Shown here: positions 21,190-33,396 of the stretch, piece by piece | How positions within the stretch are numbered: the stretch's first letter is position 1 | Layout of the letters: each line of letters opens with the position of its first letter | DNA from: Hirundichthys speculiger | Taxonomy: Eukaryota; Chordata; Actinopteri; Beloniformes; Exocoetidae | Assembly (NCBI GenBank): GCA_018398805.1 | Contig: JAGFBZ010000736.1 | Span: 1 to 64,000, forward strand | DNA length: 64,000 bases | Reading direction: 5' to 3' | Made by a program: the position numbers and the translations under genes | Notes under the pieces: model-generated | What the model was told of the DNA's origin: nothing | What the model saw: only the letters and a program-made list of their open reading frames with translations | Database searches by the model: none

Positions 21190-23757
21190 ATCTATGGTCA
21201 TCAGGCGGTCTGAACCTGGTGTAGATAGGTCTGAACCTGGTCTACGGAGGTCTGAACCTGGTCTACGGAGGTCTGAACCTGGTCTAGAAAGGTCTGAACC
21301 TGGTCTATGGAGGTCTGAACCTGGTGTTCGGATGTCTGAACATGGTCTAGAAAGGTCTGAAAACTGGTCTAAGGAGGTCTGAACCTGGTCTACGGAGGTC
21401 TGAACCTGGTCAACAGAGGTCTAAACCTGGTCAACAGAGGTCTGAACCTGGTCTATGGAGGTCTGAATCTGGTCTACGGAGATCTGAACCTGGTGTTCAG
21501 AAGTCTGAACCTGGTCTAGGAAGGTCTGAATCTGGTATATGGAGGTCTGAACCTGGTCTACGGAGGTCTGAACCTGGTCTATGGAGGTCTGAACCTGGTC
21601 TACGGAGGTCTGAACCTGGTCTACGGAGGTCTGAATCTGGTCTGCAGAGGTCTGAACCTGGTCAATGGAGGTCTGAACCTGGTCTACGGAGCTCTGAACC
21701 TGGTCTAGAAAGGTCTGAAACTGGTCTACGGAGGTCTGAACCTGGTCTACGGAGGTCTGAACCTGGTCTACGGAGGTCTGAACCTGGTCTAGAAAGGTCT
21801 GAACCTGGTCTATGGAGGTCTGAAACTGGTGTTCGGATGTCTGAATATGGTCTAGAAAGGTCTGAAACTGGTCTATGGAGGTCTGAACCTGGTGTTCGGA
21901 TGTCTGAACATGGTCTAGAAAGGTCTGAAACTGGTCTACGGAGGTCTGAACCTGGTCTACGGAGGTCTGAACCTAGTCAACAGAGGTCTGAACCTGGTCA
22001 ACAGAGGTCTGAACCTGGTCTATGGAGGTCTGAATCTGGTCTATGGAGATCTGAACCTGGTGTTCAGAGGTCTGAACCTGGTCTAGGAAGGTCTGAATCT
22101 GGTATATGGAGGTCTGAACCTGGTCTACGGAGGTTTGAACCTGGTCTATGGAGGTCTGAACCTGGTCTAAGGAGGTCTGAATCTGGTCTATGGAGGTCTG
22201 AACCTGGTCTAAGGAGGTCTGAACCTGGTCTACGGAGGTCTGAACCTGGTCAATGGAGCTCTGAACCTGGTCTACGGAGCTCTGAACCTGATCTAGAAAG
22301 GTCTGAACCTGGTCTACGGAGGTCTGAACCTGGTCTAGAAAGGTCTGAAACTGGTCTACGGTGGTCTGAACCTGGTCTACGGAGGTCTGAACCTGGTCAA
22401 CGGAGGTCTGAACCTGGTCTATGGAGGTCTGAATATGGTCTACAGAGATCTGAACCTGGTGTACGGAGGTCTGAACCTGGTCTTCGGAGGTCTGAATATG
22501 GTCTACAGAGATCTGAACCTGGTCTACGGAGGTCTGAACCTGGTCTACGGAGGTCTGAACCTGGTGTACGGAGGTCTGAACCTGGTCTACGGAGGTCTGA
22601 ACCTGGTCTACGGAGGTCTGAACCTGGTCAACGGAGGTCTGAACCTGGTCTAGAAAGGTCTGAAACTGGTCTACAGTGGTCTGAACCTGGTCTACGGAGG
22701 TCTGAACCTGGTCTACGGAGGTCTGAACCTGGTCTAGAAAGGTCTGAAACTGGTCTACAGTGGTCTGAACCTGGTCTACGGAGGTCTGAACCTGGTCAAC
22801 GGAGGTCTGAACCTGGTCTATGGAGGTCTGAATATGGTCTACAGAGATCTGAACCTGGTGTACGGAGGTCTGAACCTGGTCTACGGAGGTCTGAATATGG
22901 TCTACAGAGATCTGAACCTGGTCTACGGAGGTCTGAACCTGGTCTACGGAGGTCTGAACCTGCTGTACGGAGGTCTGAACCTGGTCTACGGAGGTCTGAA
23001 CCTGGTCTACGGAGGTCTGAACCTGGTCTACGGAGGTCTGAACCTGGTCTACGGAGGTCTGAACCTGGTCTACAGAGGTCTGAACCTGGTCTGCAGAGGT
23101 CTGAACTTGGTCAATGGAGGTCTGAACCTGGTCTAGGGAGATCTGAACCTGGTCTACCGAGGTCTGAACCTGGTCTACGGAGGTCTGAACCTGGTCTACG
23201 GAGGTCTGAACCTGGTCTACGGAGGTCTGAACCTAGTCTAGAAAGGTCTGAACCTGGTCTACGGAGATCTTAACCTGGTCTACAGAGGTCAAAATCTGGT
23301 CTACGGAGCTCTGAACCTGGTCTACAGAGGTCTGAATATGGTCTACGGAGATCTGAACCTGGTCTACGGAGATCTGAACCTGGTCTACGGAGATCTGAAC
23401 CTGGTCTATGGAGGTCTGAACCTGGTCTATGGAGGTCTGAACCTGGTCTACGGTGGTCTGAACCTGGTCTACGGAGGTCTGAACCTGGTCTACGGAGATC
23501 TGAACCTGGTCTACGGAGGTCTGAACCTGGTCTACGGAGGTCTGAACCTGGTCTACGGAGGTCTGAACCTGGTCTACGGAGGTCTGAACCTGGTCTACGG
23601 AGGTCTGAACCTGGTCTACGGAGGTCTGAACCTGGTCTATGGAGATCTGAACCTGGTCTACGAAGGTCTGAACCTGGTCTACGGAGATCTGAACCTGGTC
23701 TACAAAGGTCTGAACCTGGTCTACGGAGGTCTGAACCTGGTCTACAAAGGTCTGAAC
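21190..23757 (+). repeat. 21-bp minisatellite downstream of praf2
   Basis: About 120 copies of a 21-bp unit starting GGTCTGAACCTGGTCTAC, with variants (GAAAGG, CAACAGA, TATGGA, AATATGG). Blocks of several units recur, for example the order ending in GGTCTGAATATGGTCTACAG at about 22430, 22490, 22830 and 22890. The 21-bp period keeps a reading frame open for up to 478 codons, but no start context, splice fit or homology supports a gene. Confidence 0.96.
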
Positions 23758-24329
23758 GTTGAAGGAACTCAAAGATAGAGTCGGGGCTCAGAGATGGAAA
23801 CTATCAGCTGCTGACTGGCCCGGCGCTGGTGCCAGTCTGGGAGCCCACCTGGACCTGGCTGGGTGGAAACCGAAACAAAAGCATCAGTGGACGTTTGGCA
23901 CGAGTCAAAGGCAGAGATGTTCAGAGAGCCGATGTGGAAACAGTCCTAGAGTTGGTGACGTCAGAACTCAGAGCTGGACCGACCCGAGTGGACCGTGGCC
24001 GCCTGGTCTCTGTGGGACGCTGTGACGTCGCTCAGGTTCTTCATCGTTTCAGTGTCTGATCACAGCTTCGTCCCTTCAGGTACGACAACGGGCAAAACGT
24101 GTGATGAGCTACAGGTCAACTCACTTCACCTGCAACACGTCCGGATCAGGATGAAGCACGAACACGACGAGGAAAATGAGCTTAAAGTGCAAAATTTGGC
24201 AAAAACTGATCAGAAAGCACCTCAAACCTGTTGATTTATGAGCATTTAAACTGTTTTTCTTCTGACAAGTTAACAAACTAAAGTCGTCACATCCTGGTCC
24301 TCCCGTCCTGCACACCTCCTCCTCCTCCC
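23758..24329. other. region between the 21-bp array and praf2 3' end
   Basis: A plus-strand open stretch (about 23770-24058) reads RDGNYQLLTGPALVPVWEP and onward, without recognisable homology or splice signals. The praf2 3' UTR must lie here on the minus strand; no canonical AATAAA is seen close to the stop. Confidence 0.4.
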
Positions 24330-24391
24330 CAGTCTAGGACCCAGCCTCCTGCTCCTGTCCCAGTCTAGGACCCGGCCTCCTGCTCCTGTCC
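24330..24391 (-). repeat. 31-bp tandem duplication across the praf2 stop codon
   Basis: Positions 24330-24360 and 24361-24391 match at 30 of 31 bases. The inner copy encodes the last codons and stop of praf2 and the outer copy lies in the 3' UTR. The duplication does not alter the protein. Confidence 0.9.
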
Positions 24392-24504
24392 CAGCGCCTC
24401 CAGCAGCAGTCCCATGGGCGTCCTCTTCAGACCGATGCTCTCCAGTTTGTTCTCCAGCTTGTTCTTCAGGTTTCGCAGCCTCATGGATGCATGGACGAGG
24501 ATCA
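24365..24504 (-). CDS. praf2: praf2 exon 3 with stop codon
   Basis: An acceptor TCGTTGACAG precedes TG ATC CTC GTC, and the exon runs to the stop TAG at 24367-24365. It encodes the conserved helix [16 protein letters not shown] and the tail [11 protein letters not shown]. Just 3' of the stop, the last 31 bp of the gene (24361-24391, including the stop) are tandemly repeated at 24330-24360 with one mismatch. The second copy is untranslated. Confidence 0.95.
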
Positions 24505-25441
24505 CTGTCAACGAGAGATGAAGAGTCTCAGCTAATACGTCTTTTCTCACCTGAACCCAGAATAGCTTCTCAGGTGATGGACTGGTCCATCTGTACTGGC
24601 TAGATTTATGTATGAAGAGATGATGGGGAGTGATTTGTGCACAAGACAAAATGTTTGTTTGTCTACATCTAACACCTGGAAAGAGAAGAATTATCAAACA
24701 AAATAAAAACCTTTAAACTGACATTGAGCCTTTATTGTGAAAAGCCCGATGTCAGGACATCCATCCTAAAAGCATAAATTTCCTTTCCTTTTAAATAAAA
24801 CTGTCTTGGGTTTGTTTGTGTTGGTGTGTCTTCAGTATGTGGACGTATCTCAGGAACAGCTGGATGGATCTGGTTAATTGACACCTCTGTGGGATCCACA
24901 CAGCCAATAGAATCACAGGACAATTCACAATCTCATCATTGTCCTATCAGAACAAAGAAAAACCGGATGTTTTCTAAAGATGGTTCTGTGTATGGTTCTG
25001 AGAGCAATACTGATTCTAATCCATCTCAGTTTCTGGTGATTCCATGAATCTAGTGGAGTTTTTCTCTGGAATCTGATCTCTGATGCTGAAACACCAAAAA
25101 TAAGACTGAGCAGGGCTGCAGAAAGTGAAGTTGTAGGGGTTTTTTTAGGTTTGCTAACAGGCTAGTGTTGGTAGCATGTAGCAGCAGGTCAACAGTAACG
25201 GTTTTACAGGATGAGCCACATTCTTGTCTTTTACAAAGTTCCCACTTCTCTGTTGGGTGTTGGAACTGTTTTGTTTATGCTGAAATGATCTTCAGGCCTT
25301 TTCATGTCGTCAGATCAATATCTGCTATCAGCAGAAGCTGAGCACCAGCTTGTGAATATCCTGAACATGATGAAGTGTGATGTCAACGCCAGTAAAGAAG
25401 ATTTGTGGATGAATAACAAGAAGTCCAGTCCAGCTCTTTTT

Positions 25442-25512
<71 letters not shown>

Positions 25513-28500
25513 AAGGGGGGGTAAATAAAATATAAAATAATAAGCCTACACAGTACCTGGTTGCAGTGACATTTTTTTCCATTACTGTAATTAATTAAAT
25601 TATAAATTTATAAATGGCTCACTGCTGGATCTCCTCCTCTTGTAACATGTTTATGAACACATGAAATTAAGTAAACTTGCAGGCACATATTGGTTATTTA
25701 GTGATAGTTTTTAATCATCTAAGGCTGGATGTATATAATATTCTATGTATATTCTCCAAATAATATTAGCAAATAACACAATAGAGGATACATTATTCAG
25801 TCCTCCATCGCTACACAACAAGGTATACAAGTAACGTGAAGCCGGCCAGGACCGCCGGGCCGGCATCAAACATCGTAAAGTAAAAAAGTAAATGTTACGC
25901 AACAAGGATGTTAATCCATGAAAAAAGTTTCAAACAAGAAAAGAAACAACAAGATGGTTTCGTAACATTTATATCTTTAAGAACTACGAAGATACTTACA
26001 TTTGTAGTTAGCTTTTTTTGTCACCATCCTTTTCAAAGATGTCTTGGCTAAATTACCCAGTGCCTTCTGGGTAGCCCTTACTACCAAGGGTGGTGTCGGA
26101 AAATCTCAATATTGAGGGCGATACAGCCCTCAAACTTGTCCCCTTGACGTTCTTAGAATCGGGACAGCACCTGCACTAAGCGGGAGCACGCATTTTAGAG
26201 ATTGAGGGTTAAGGGAGGAATTGGAACTAACCCTGAATCTATTTCATCATGCTAAATAATTAAATGTCTGTGACCTCACAGCCACAAGCAGCCCCCTGTA
26301 ACATCTGACACCAACCTGATGGTGGACAGAGGTGGGGGACAGGGACAGAGGTGGGGGACAGGGACAGAGGTGGAGGACAGGGAGAGAGGTGGGGGACAGG
26401 GATAGAGGTGGGGGACAGGGACAAGGGTGGGGACAGGGAGAGGTGGGGGACAGGGACAGAGGTGGGGGACAGGGACAGAGATGGAGGACAGGGACAGAGG
26501 TGGGGGACAGGGAGAGAGGTGGGGGACAGGGATAGAGGTGGGGGACAGGGACAGAGGTGGGGGACAGGGACAGAGGTGGAGGACAGAGGTGGGGGACAGG
26601 GACAGAGATGGAGGACAGAGGTGGGGGACAGGGACAGAGGTGGAGGACAGGGAGAGAGGTGGGGGACAGGGATAGAGGTGGGGGACAGGGACAGAGGTGG
26701 GGGACAGGGACAGAGGTGGAGGACAGAGGTGGGGGACAGGGACAGAGGTGGGGGACAGGGACAGAGATGGAGGACAGAGGTGGAGGACGGGGACAGAGGA
26801 AGTCTGCAGGTGGAGCTGAAGAAATGAGAAGAAATAAGAAGCAGTGACATCATGAACAGGGTCAGAAATTCAGGTTAAGGAGGAAGTGGCATAAGCGAAG
26901 TTATTTGGCAATAGTTTTTGTCATTAATTAATCAATTAATTGTCAATAATTAAGAGTTTGAATTTTAGAGTATAGACGTTTTTGTTACTGTTAGTGCGTT
27001 TACATGAGAAGTTTAATTCCTTTTTAATTCAGAATTTAAATTAAATCCGATTTAAAATGATTAAAATTTACCATGTAAACACCTAATTCTGAATGAAAAT
27101 GTCCATTCTGAATTAAACTTAATTCCGAAGTAAGTGGCTGGTTTATTCTGATTTTAAATCTGAATAGAATAATTCTGCGGTCATGTATACACTTATTCCG
27201 GTTTAAATTAATTCCCGTCTTTCTGCGCATGCTCGTTCTCTTGCCCGTCTGTCGTGATGGCGCTTATATTCCACGCTGGGCTTGTTTTAGAAAGAAAATC
27301 ATGGACATGAAGTTGTCGTGCTCCTGCTTCAAAAATAAAATCTAAACAAATCCAAAAAGGATGCTAATAATGTAGTCCTCCATGTTGTTGCTAATCGAGT
27401 AAGTTTGTTTTCTTCCAGTAGACGTAAATACGTCCGCCCCCCCCCCATCCAATCAGAACCCTTCCCAACCCCCAGACCTTAAGCTGAATTGGATAAAGCC
27501 GATCAAACATGTTTTCCATGTAAACCTCAATTTGAATTATTATTTCCATGTAAACTCGAAGGAAAATAGTTTTCTGAATTATTTAAGTCGGAAAAATTAT
27601 TTCTGAATTAAAAAACACCATGTAACCGTGGACGTTATAACTTAAATAAAGGAGAATTTAAGTTCAAATTTTGTTAAAATGTTTATTTGTTACATATAGT
27701 GATCCCTCGCTAATTTGTGCTTTAAGTTCCGCGGTTTTAGTTATTCACGGATTTTTCAGAAATATATAATGTAATAAAAAAATAAAGAAAAAAATCACGG
27801 AAACCTCACAGGATGTTGTGCGCGTTCTCTCACTGCAAAGAAATGCTCTGAGCCAGCCTGGCCCCTTTAAGAAGGTAGCCTTATGGGTAATGGTGTGGCC
27901 TTATGGGTAATGTAGTGTGTGTGTTGGTGTGAGTGTCTTCCTGTCTTACTCAGAATAGGGAACGCTATCCCAAACAGGAACACGGCCACTCCTCCCAGCA
28001 CCGACATGAACAGGTAACTGGCTGCAAGGATGGCCAGCACGGACACCGACGGGTGGTTCCTCCGGAAACGGCGGATGGGAGCTTGGTTCTCTGCCGCACA
28101 GACGAAGCCCAGGAACAACAAGGTGACCACTGTCGCCCCGACGAACATCTGGAACGGCTGGAAATACCTGAAGGAAGACAGGTGAGAGACGCTCACTGGT
28201 TGACCCTTTTCTCCCCAGGATGTTCAGAACCAGAACATTCTGGTCTGTGTGGAGAAGTTTCAGGTTTGTGGATGTGAGCCCGCAGACAGAAGTGGATCTG
28301 AACCGATGCTGCTGCAGCTGAACACCACTCAGACCCTCCACCACTGCTGAAGTACTGAAACTGATCCTTCCCATCTACAAAACCAGGTAACTTCCTGTTA
28401 CCTGGTTTCTGTAGGAACCAGGACGGAGTATGATTTTTATATTCATCATTTTGAAAGTTATTAAGCTGCAGCTATACGTTTTATTTATTTTAAAGTGGGT

Positions 28501-30483
28501 TACTTTTTATTTGATCAATGTTTTGCAAATAAGGGAATGACTCAAATGAACCTGCATGGTTCTTTGTTTTATTTCAAAGTAGCTCTACACATGCCAGTGT
28601 TTTTATCTCCTCATTCAAAAGATTCAAGATTTAATATATTTACTTCCATGTCAACAAGTTGATATGAATCTGTCCTGGTTCTGCTCCCAAACATACAGCA
28701 GCAGCTGTATGAGTTTGAGCTTTTCCTTTGTTATAACAGGTAAAAACAGCAATAAAATGGTTTCTGTTTGTTCCTTCTATAATTTCATAAATGCAACAAA
28801 GTATAGCTCTTTTACAGTGGATAACAAAAAAAAGGGAAATGAAACTTTAATTAGTATCATGTATGACCTTTAGCATTAAAAACTTTAAAAACTGCCAAAC
28901 ATACTGGGAATAAGCTTTTGGGTAGATTTATATGGAGCCCCGTTTGGGTCAATAAATGAGTCTATTATTATGAAATACAGATGTTTATTATTATGAAATA
29001 CGTATCCATTATTATGAAAAAAATGTAATTATTATGAAATATATTTTTATTATCTAATCTTAGTTTAATGCATAATAGTTTATTTCAGAATATTTTTTTT
29101 TTAATCTAAGAATAAGTTTTTACATAACTGCTTCCTTTTTCATAAGAATGAGCTTTTACATAATAATGACATTTTGCCAGTGGGCGGGACCAGTGGTTGA
29201 GCCTGCACGCTCATTGGCTGATCCATCTCCATTCTACGCTCTGACATCGACTAGTTTTGGCCGTGAGGTCCCGTTAGCAGCGGGCCGTGGCGTCATCAAG
29301 GTGCGCTCCTAGTCCGATTGTAGCTATGGCAGCTTGGACTGAGCTACGGGAAACCTTGACCATATTCACTGTTCTGTTGCTTATGCCTGAATGAAAGAGC
29401 AGCCAATCAGATAAATGGCTCCGCCCTCTCTGGTGTGATTGACACACAAATCATTTCTTATGAAAAACGAAACCATTATCATAATAATGGGAAATATTTC
29501 ATAATAATAAACGCCTGTATTTTATAATAATAGACTAATTTATTCATTGAATTATGACCCAAACGGGGCTCCACAGATTTAAATCCCTCTGAATACAGAA
29601 TAACGAGATATAAAACTAGATATAAAAAAGATAAAAATCTTCATTTTACAGGTCAAATAAGTTTTGTGGCTCCAGATGAATTTTATTAATGGGAGAAAGA
29701 GAAAAAATGGCTCTTTTGATAGTAAAGGTTGCCGACCCCTGGACAAGTCAAGTTAGACTATAAAGATGTGGGGATGAGCCAGGCCACTAACGAGCCGTTA
29801 ACGAGAAAACTGGCATCCACTAATAAGAGACAGCTATTCAAATCTAATAATAAACATCTGTGAAGCAGGGAAATATGACGTCATGTATGACAGCGGGAGA
29901 CCAAACAACCTCAGGAAACTGAACCTGTTTCAGCTCCATGAAGGGGAGGAGTCACAGAGAAAGCACACCTGCTCTGGACCAGGTAAAGCTCGGGGAGCCA
30001 GTTACCATGGTGACAGACTCCAAGTATAACAGAAAACTCAGAGTGTCGCTGAGTTCAGAGTTTGAACAGAACCAGAACCAGAACCCTGACCATCATCTTC
30101 CCATCCTGCTCTTTGTTTGGTGACACGCAGAATCATTGATCCGCACCGTGACAGTGAAGATGATGATGATGAAGGTGGAGGCTGCGGTTCTGAAGACCCG
30201 GGTTTCTGGGAGGACCGCAGAAGGATCCAGAACACAGAACTGGCTGAAGTTCTGAGGATGAGCAGCAGGAAGGCTGGCCACGTCACAGGCAGGATGAGAC
30301 TCACCCCATCAGCAGCAGGAAGGCCAGCACGCACAGGAAGTAGTTGCTCTGGTAGTACAGCAGGTTGTTGATCATCCGGTGGTTCCAGCGGTCCAAGTCC
30401 CGCACATCTGGAACCGCAAACCGGGCCGAGCTCAGGACAAAATCATCCAGGTTCCGGAGGGGTGGCGGCTGCACGCCCGCCAT
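24365..30483 (-). CDS. praf2: praf2 (PRA1 family protein 2), complete three-exon gene
   Basis: Three exons join in frame to 537 nt, encoding 178 aa, the length I recall for human PRAF2. PRA1-family proteins are small polytopic membrane proteins of the ER, Golgi and vesicles that bind Rab GTPases and other cargo. The N-terminus reads [16 protein letters not shown], then [16 protein letters not shown]. The hydrophobic core has two hairpin-type regions ([10 protein letters not shown] plus [27 protein letters not shown] plus [17 protein letters not shown]). The C-terminus is [20 protein letters not shown] followed by [17 protein letters not shown], essentially the vertebrate PRAF2 tail. This separates it from ARL6IP5, which has a longer, different tail. 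Intron 1 is 2.1 kb and intron 2 is 3.4 kb; both carry mobile elements and repeats. Confidence 0.95.
24505..26321. other. praf2 intron 2, 3' part
   Basis: Mostly unique AT-rich DNA with the poly-T/poly-G tract. From about 25640 to 26240 the sequence looks like a relic transposon. On the minus strand ATGGTGACAAAAAAAGCTAA followed by TAACTACAAATGTAAGT could be the start of a lost transposase frame. Not assignable. Confidence 0.35.
25437..25511 (+). repeat. poly-T(15) plus poly-G(60) run
   Basis: Fifteen T are followed by 60 uninterrupted G in praf2 intron 2. The G tract is on the plus strand, so the praf2 transcript would carry C60. Confidence 0.9.
26322..26806 (+). repeat. 19-bp G-rich minisatellite in praf2 intron 2
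   Basis: About 25 copies of GGTGGGGGACAGGGACAGA with variants (GATAGAGG, GGAGAGAGG, GTGGAGGACAG). The G-rich strand is the plus strand, so the praf2 pre-mRNA carries the C-rich complement. Confidence 0.95.
26995..27637. mobile_element. MITE-like element with CATGTAAAC subterminal repeats, praf2 intron 2
   Basis: The ends read GTGCGTTTACATGA and, inverted, CACGGTTACATGG. Inside, CCATGTAAAC occurs repeatedly, with GAATTA and TTCTGAATT motifs towards both ends. The target duplication is not clear. Confidence 0.6.
27697..27800 (+). mobile_element. pogo/Tigger-type MITE end
   Basis: TATAGTGATCCCTCGCTAAT is followed by TTCCGCGGTTTTAGTTATTC and ACGGATTTTT, the usual left end of pogo-like elements in vertebrates. 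The other end is not seen, so this is a fragment. Confidence 0.6.
27950..28167 (-). CDS. praf2: praf2 exon 2
   Basis: An acceptor TCTTCCTTCAG precedes G TAT TTC CAG, completing a Gly codon, and the exon ends CCTATTCTGA before the donor GTAAGA. It is 218 nt, phase 2 in and phase 1 out. It encodes [20 protein letters not shown], a short basic loop (RRFRRNHP) and the second hydrophobic region through [11 protein letters not shown]. Confidence 0.94.
28931..29575. mobile_element. about 645-bp MITE with long inverted repeats in praf2 intron 1
   Basis: The ends read T(A/G)TGGAGCCCCGTTTGGGTC on both strands and the similarity continues for about 75 bp (GTCTATTATTATRAAATACA, TTTATTATTATGAAAT). Flanks share GATTTA. 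The middle contains a moderately GC-rich segment with no coding frame. Confidence 0.85.
29700..29742. mobile_element. single hAT-like end (GGTTGCCGACCCCTGG)
   Basis: AAAGGTTGCCGACCCCTGG is the complement of CCAGGGGTCGGCAACC, a common vertebrate hAT terminus. No partner end is seen nearby, so it is probably a truncated relic. Confidence 0.4.
30305..30483 (-). CDS. praf2: praf2 exon 1
   Basis: It starts at ATG 30483-30481 ([16 protein letters not shown]) and ends CTGATGGG before the donor GTGAGT at 30304-30299, phase 2. It carries the conserved cytosolic N-terminus and the start of the first hydrophobic hairpin. The start is supported by alignment to the PRAF2 N-terminus, and the upstream sequence is CpG-rich promoter-like DNA. 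Confidence 0.94.
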
Positions 30484-30720
30484 CTTTGCGCGACGATAAA
30501 CACACTCGGTTTCCCGGCGTGCAACGCGGCGGTTAAAGAAGGAGGGCGCTCGAGCAGCGGGAGCGCGCTTCTGGAGACTGACAGGTCATAGACCTTTACA
30601 GCAGACGCTTTACTGTTCTGAGTAGGGAGGCGAAGCTCCGACCCAGCCGTCGGTAAACGCAGCCACGGTGAAGACGTTTTCAGGCTGGATCTCCCTCTGC
30701 TGCGCGCCCCCGATATACAC
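30484..30720 (-). promoter_or_regulatory. praf2: CpG-rich praf2 5' flank
   Basis: About 240 bp upstream of the praf2 ATG is GC-rich and dense in CpG (for example GCGCGACG and CGGCGTGCAACGCGGCGG), unlike the AT-rich flanks. It probably contains the transcription start. No TATA box is seen. Inferred from composition and position only. Confidence 0.45.
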
Positions 30721-31012
30721 GCACTTCTTCAATAACTTTCAAATCACGTGATCAACCGACTCCAAACGTGTGCCGAATTTTAGTACAGCAAAATTCAAAC
30801 GAGTCACACCTGTTTGTGTTGCTTTTGATGGCTTCTTTCTATTTCATATTTGTATTTTAGATGAAAATTTTAGTATTCCTTTAAATATCAGTTTTCCGGT
30901 TTTCCTTCCACACCATGTGACCCAGAGACTCCAAAACTAAGCAGAAATATAGTATTCAAAAAGAGACTTGAGATACAACTTTTTGTTTTGCACTTGAAGG
31001 AATCCTCTATCT

Positions 31013-31296
31013 CAGTGGTGCGCAAACTGTGGTACGCGTACCACTGGTGGTACATGAGCGCTCTCTGGTGGTACGCGGGGAACATCAGGACTTTCCTCAT
31101 TTTCACTTTTTTTTTTTTAAATTAAATCTGAAACATACAATGCATTATAAATACGTTTTAAACATCTCTCATGTGAATTTAAAGCTAATTCAGAAGGCAT
31201 ATCTAGCTATATTTAAAAATTGGTCATCATGGTGGTACTCAGAGAGCTGAACAGTTTCTCAGGTGGTACGCACTATTAAAAGTTTACGCACCACTG
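31013..31296. mobile_element. 284-bp hAT MITE with perfect 8-bp TSD
   Basis: The ends are CAGTGGTGCGCAAACT and its near-complement (AGTTTACGCACCACTG), flanked by identical CTCTATCT at 31005-31012 and 31297-31304. GGTGGTAC repeats lie near both ends. It lies in the spacer upstream of praf2. Confidence 0.93.
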
Positions 31297-31621
31297 CTCT
31301 ATCTTATCTGAACATTTTACTGAAAATCTGTGTACTTTTAGAAACATTCAACCGAGAAACTTCTAACTTGAGCAGAACTGTTGCAACAAAAGAGACATAT
31401 GGGACTGTTTGACCTGCATTTGAGGGCTTCTTTTGTTTTACATCAATATCTTCATAGAAAAAAAACAATTTATTTAATCTAGCTTTTTTCAAATTTGCTA
31501 TCAAATCACATGACCCAGAGACTCCAAAATTAAGCCGAAAATATAAACTAAGTAAAAAAGTAAGGAAATTAGTGATTGGTAGATAATTTCTTTGTTGCAA
31601 CAATGCTTCTGAGAATTTGGT

Positions 31622-32803
31622 TGAGGAACTGCAGTCTCTAGTGGTCAGTAGAGGAATTGCAGTCTCTAGTGGTCTGTAGAGGCTGCAATTCCTCTACAGA
31701 CCACTAGAGGCTGCACTTCCTCTAGTGGTCTGTAGAGGAATTGCAGTGTCTAGTGGTCAATAGAGGAACTGCAGCCTCTAGTGGTCTGTAGAGGCACTGC
31801 AGCATCTAGTGGTCAGTAGAGGAAGTGCAGCCTCTAGTGGTCAGTAGAGGAATTGCAGCCTCTAGTGGTCTGTAGAGGAAGTGCAGCCTCTAGTGGTCTG
31901 TAGAAGCTGCAATTCCTCTACAGACCACTAGAGGCTGCACTTCCTCTAGTGGTCTGTAGAGGAATTGCAGTCTCTAGTGGTCAGTAGAGGAACTGCAGCC
32001 TCTAGTGGTCTGTAGAGGAACTGCAGCCTCTAGTGGTCAGTAGAGGAACTGCAGCCTCTAGTGGTCAGTAGAGGAAGTGCAGCCTCTAGTGGTCGGTAGA
32101 GGAACTGCAGCCTCTAGTGGTCGGTAGAGGAATTGCAGCCTCTAGTGGTCAGTAGAGGAAGTGCAGCCTCTAGTGGTCAGTAGAGGAACTGCAGCCTCTA
32201 GTGGTCAGTAGAGGAACTGCAGCCTCTAGTGGTCTGTAGAGGAACTGCAGCCTCTAGTGGTCAGTAGAGGAACTGCAGCCTCTAGTGGTCGGTAGAGGAA
32301 CTGCAGCCTCTAGTGGTCGGTAGAGGAACTGCAGCCTCTAGTGGTCGGTAGAGGAACTGCAGCCTCTAGTGGTCGGTAGAGGAATTGCAGCCTCTAGTGG
32401 TCAGTAGAGGAACTGCAGCCTCTAGTGGTCAGTAGAGGAACTGCAGCCTCTAGTGGTCAGTAGAGGAAGTGCAGCCTCTAGTGGTCGGTAGAGGAACTGC
32501 AGCCTCTAGTGGTCGGTAGAGGAATTGCAGCCTCTAGTGGTCAGTAGAGGAACTGCAGCCTCTAGTGGTCAGTAGAGGAACTGCAGCCTCTAGTGGTCAG
32601 TAGAGGAACTGCAGCCTCTAGTGGTCAGTAGAGGAACTGCAGCCTCTAGTGGTCGGTAGAGGAACTGCAGCCTCTAGTGGTCGGTAGAGGAACTGCAGCC
32701 TCTAGTGGTCAGTAGAGGAACTGCAGCCTCTAGTGGTCAGTAGAGGAACTGCAGCCTCTAGTGGTCAGTAGAGGAACTGCAGCCTCTAGTGGTGTGTAGA
32801 GGA
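31622..32803 (+). repeat. 28-bp minisatellite between praf2 and copz2, with inverted units
   Basis: About 42 copies of the CTCTAGTGGTCAGTAGAGG unit. Two places (about 31680-31720 and 31908-31948) hold units in the opposite orientation flanked by direct units, giving perfect local palindromes. These two places lie about 228 bp apart, suggesting a block duplication. Confidence 0.96.
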
Positions 32804-33396
32804 ACTCTGGATGATGAAGACCTGCAACAGCTGGAGACTAAGAGACAACACAGCTGCTGAGTAAAACATCTGTAGACCAGCTGGACGTGGCAGATCACTG
32901 GAAGACTGGGACAAACCTCTGGAACCCTGGACAGAAACATCTAAATCCACAGCAGCTGTGGAGTTCAGGTCCAGGTCTGGAACATCAGGAAGGCTTTCCT
33001 GATGCCCAGGTAGGTACCTGCCCAGGTAGATCTCTGAGTCAGAACCTGGTTCACACCTGGTTAAAGTCTGGAAGTGTTTCATGTCAGTTTGTTCTCTCCT
33101 GAAACACTGAAACAGCCAGGTCATTACTTTAATTATTGAGCCACCAGAGCAAACCATCCCCAAAATGAAGACGTGTTTCTGATTAAGGTGTTTATTTACC
33201 TGAGCTGTTTTAAAGATATTTAAAGATCACTGTTTGATGACTGGGTCCCTCATTAAAGCAGGATTCATCCTGATGTTCGCTGTCTTCAATTTCAGTTTGT
33301 ATTTATTTGATATTAATTTTTGTCTTTCCCAGTTCATCACTGCTGCATGTGGAGGCTGCAGACAACAGACAAACTGGGACTGGTTTCAAGATGTCT
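32804..33396. other. spacer between praf2 and copz2
   Basis: No gene recognised; the sequence beside the 28-bp array looks unique. Confidence 0.4.

Noticed and set aside
21837..23273. 478-codon open frame of RSEPGLR repeats
   Set aside because: Product of the 21-bp tandem repeat; neighbouring frames are also open and there is no non-repeat domain.
23770..24058. Plus-strand frame reading RDGNYQLLTGPALVPVWEP
   Set aside because: No recognised homology, no clear splice sites; it overlaps the expected praf2 3' UTR on the other strand.
26260..26853. 197-codon proline-serine repeat frame
   Set aside because: Translation of the 19-bp array in praf2 intron 2.
31622..32803. Regularly spaced repeats resembling a CRISPR array
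   Set aside because: Units are contiguous without unique spacers and the genome is vertebrate; it is a minisatellite.
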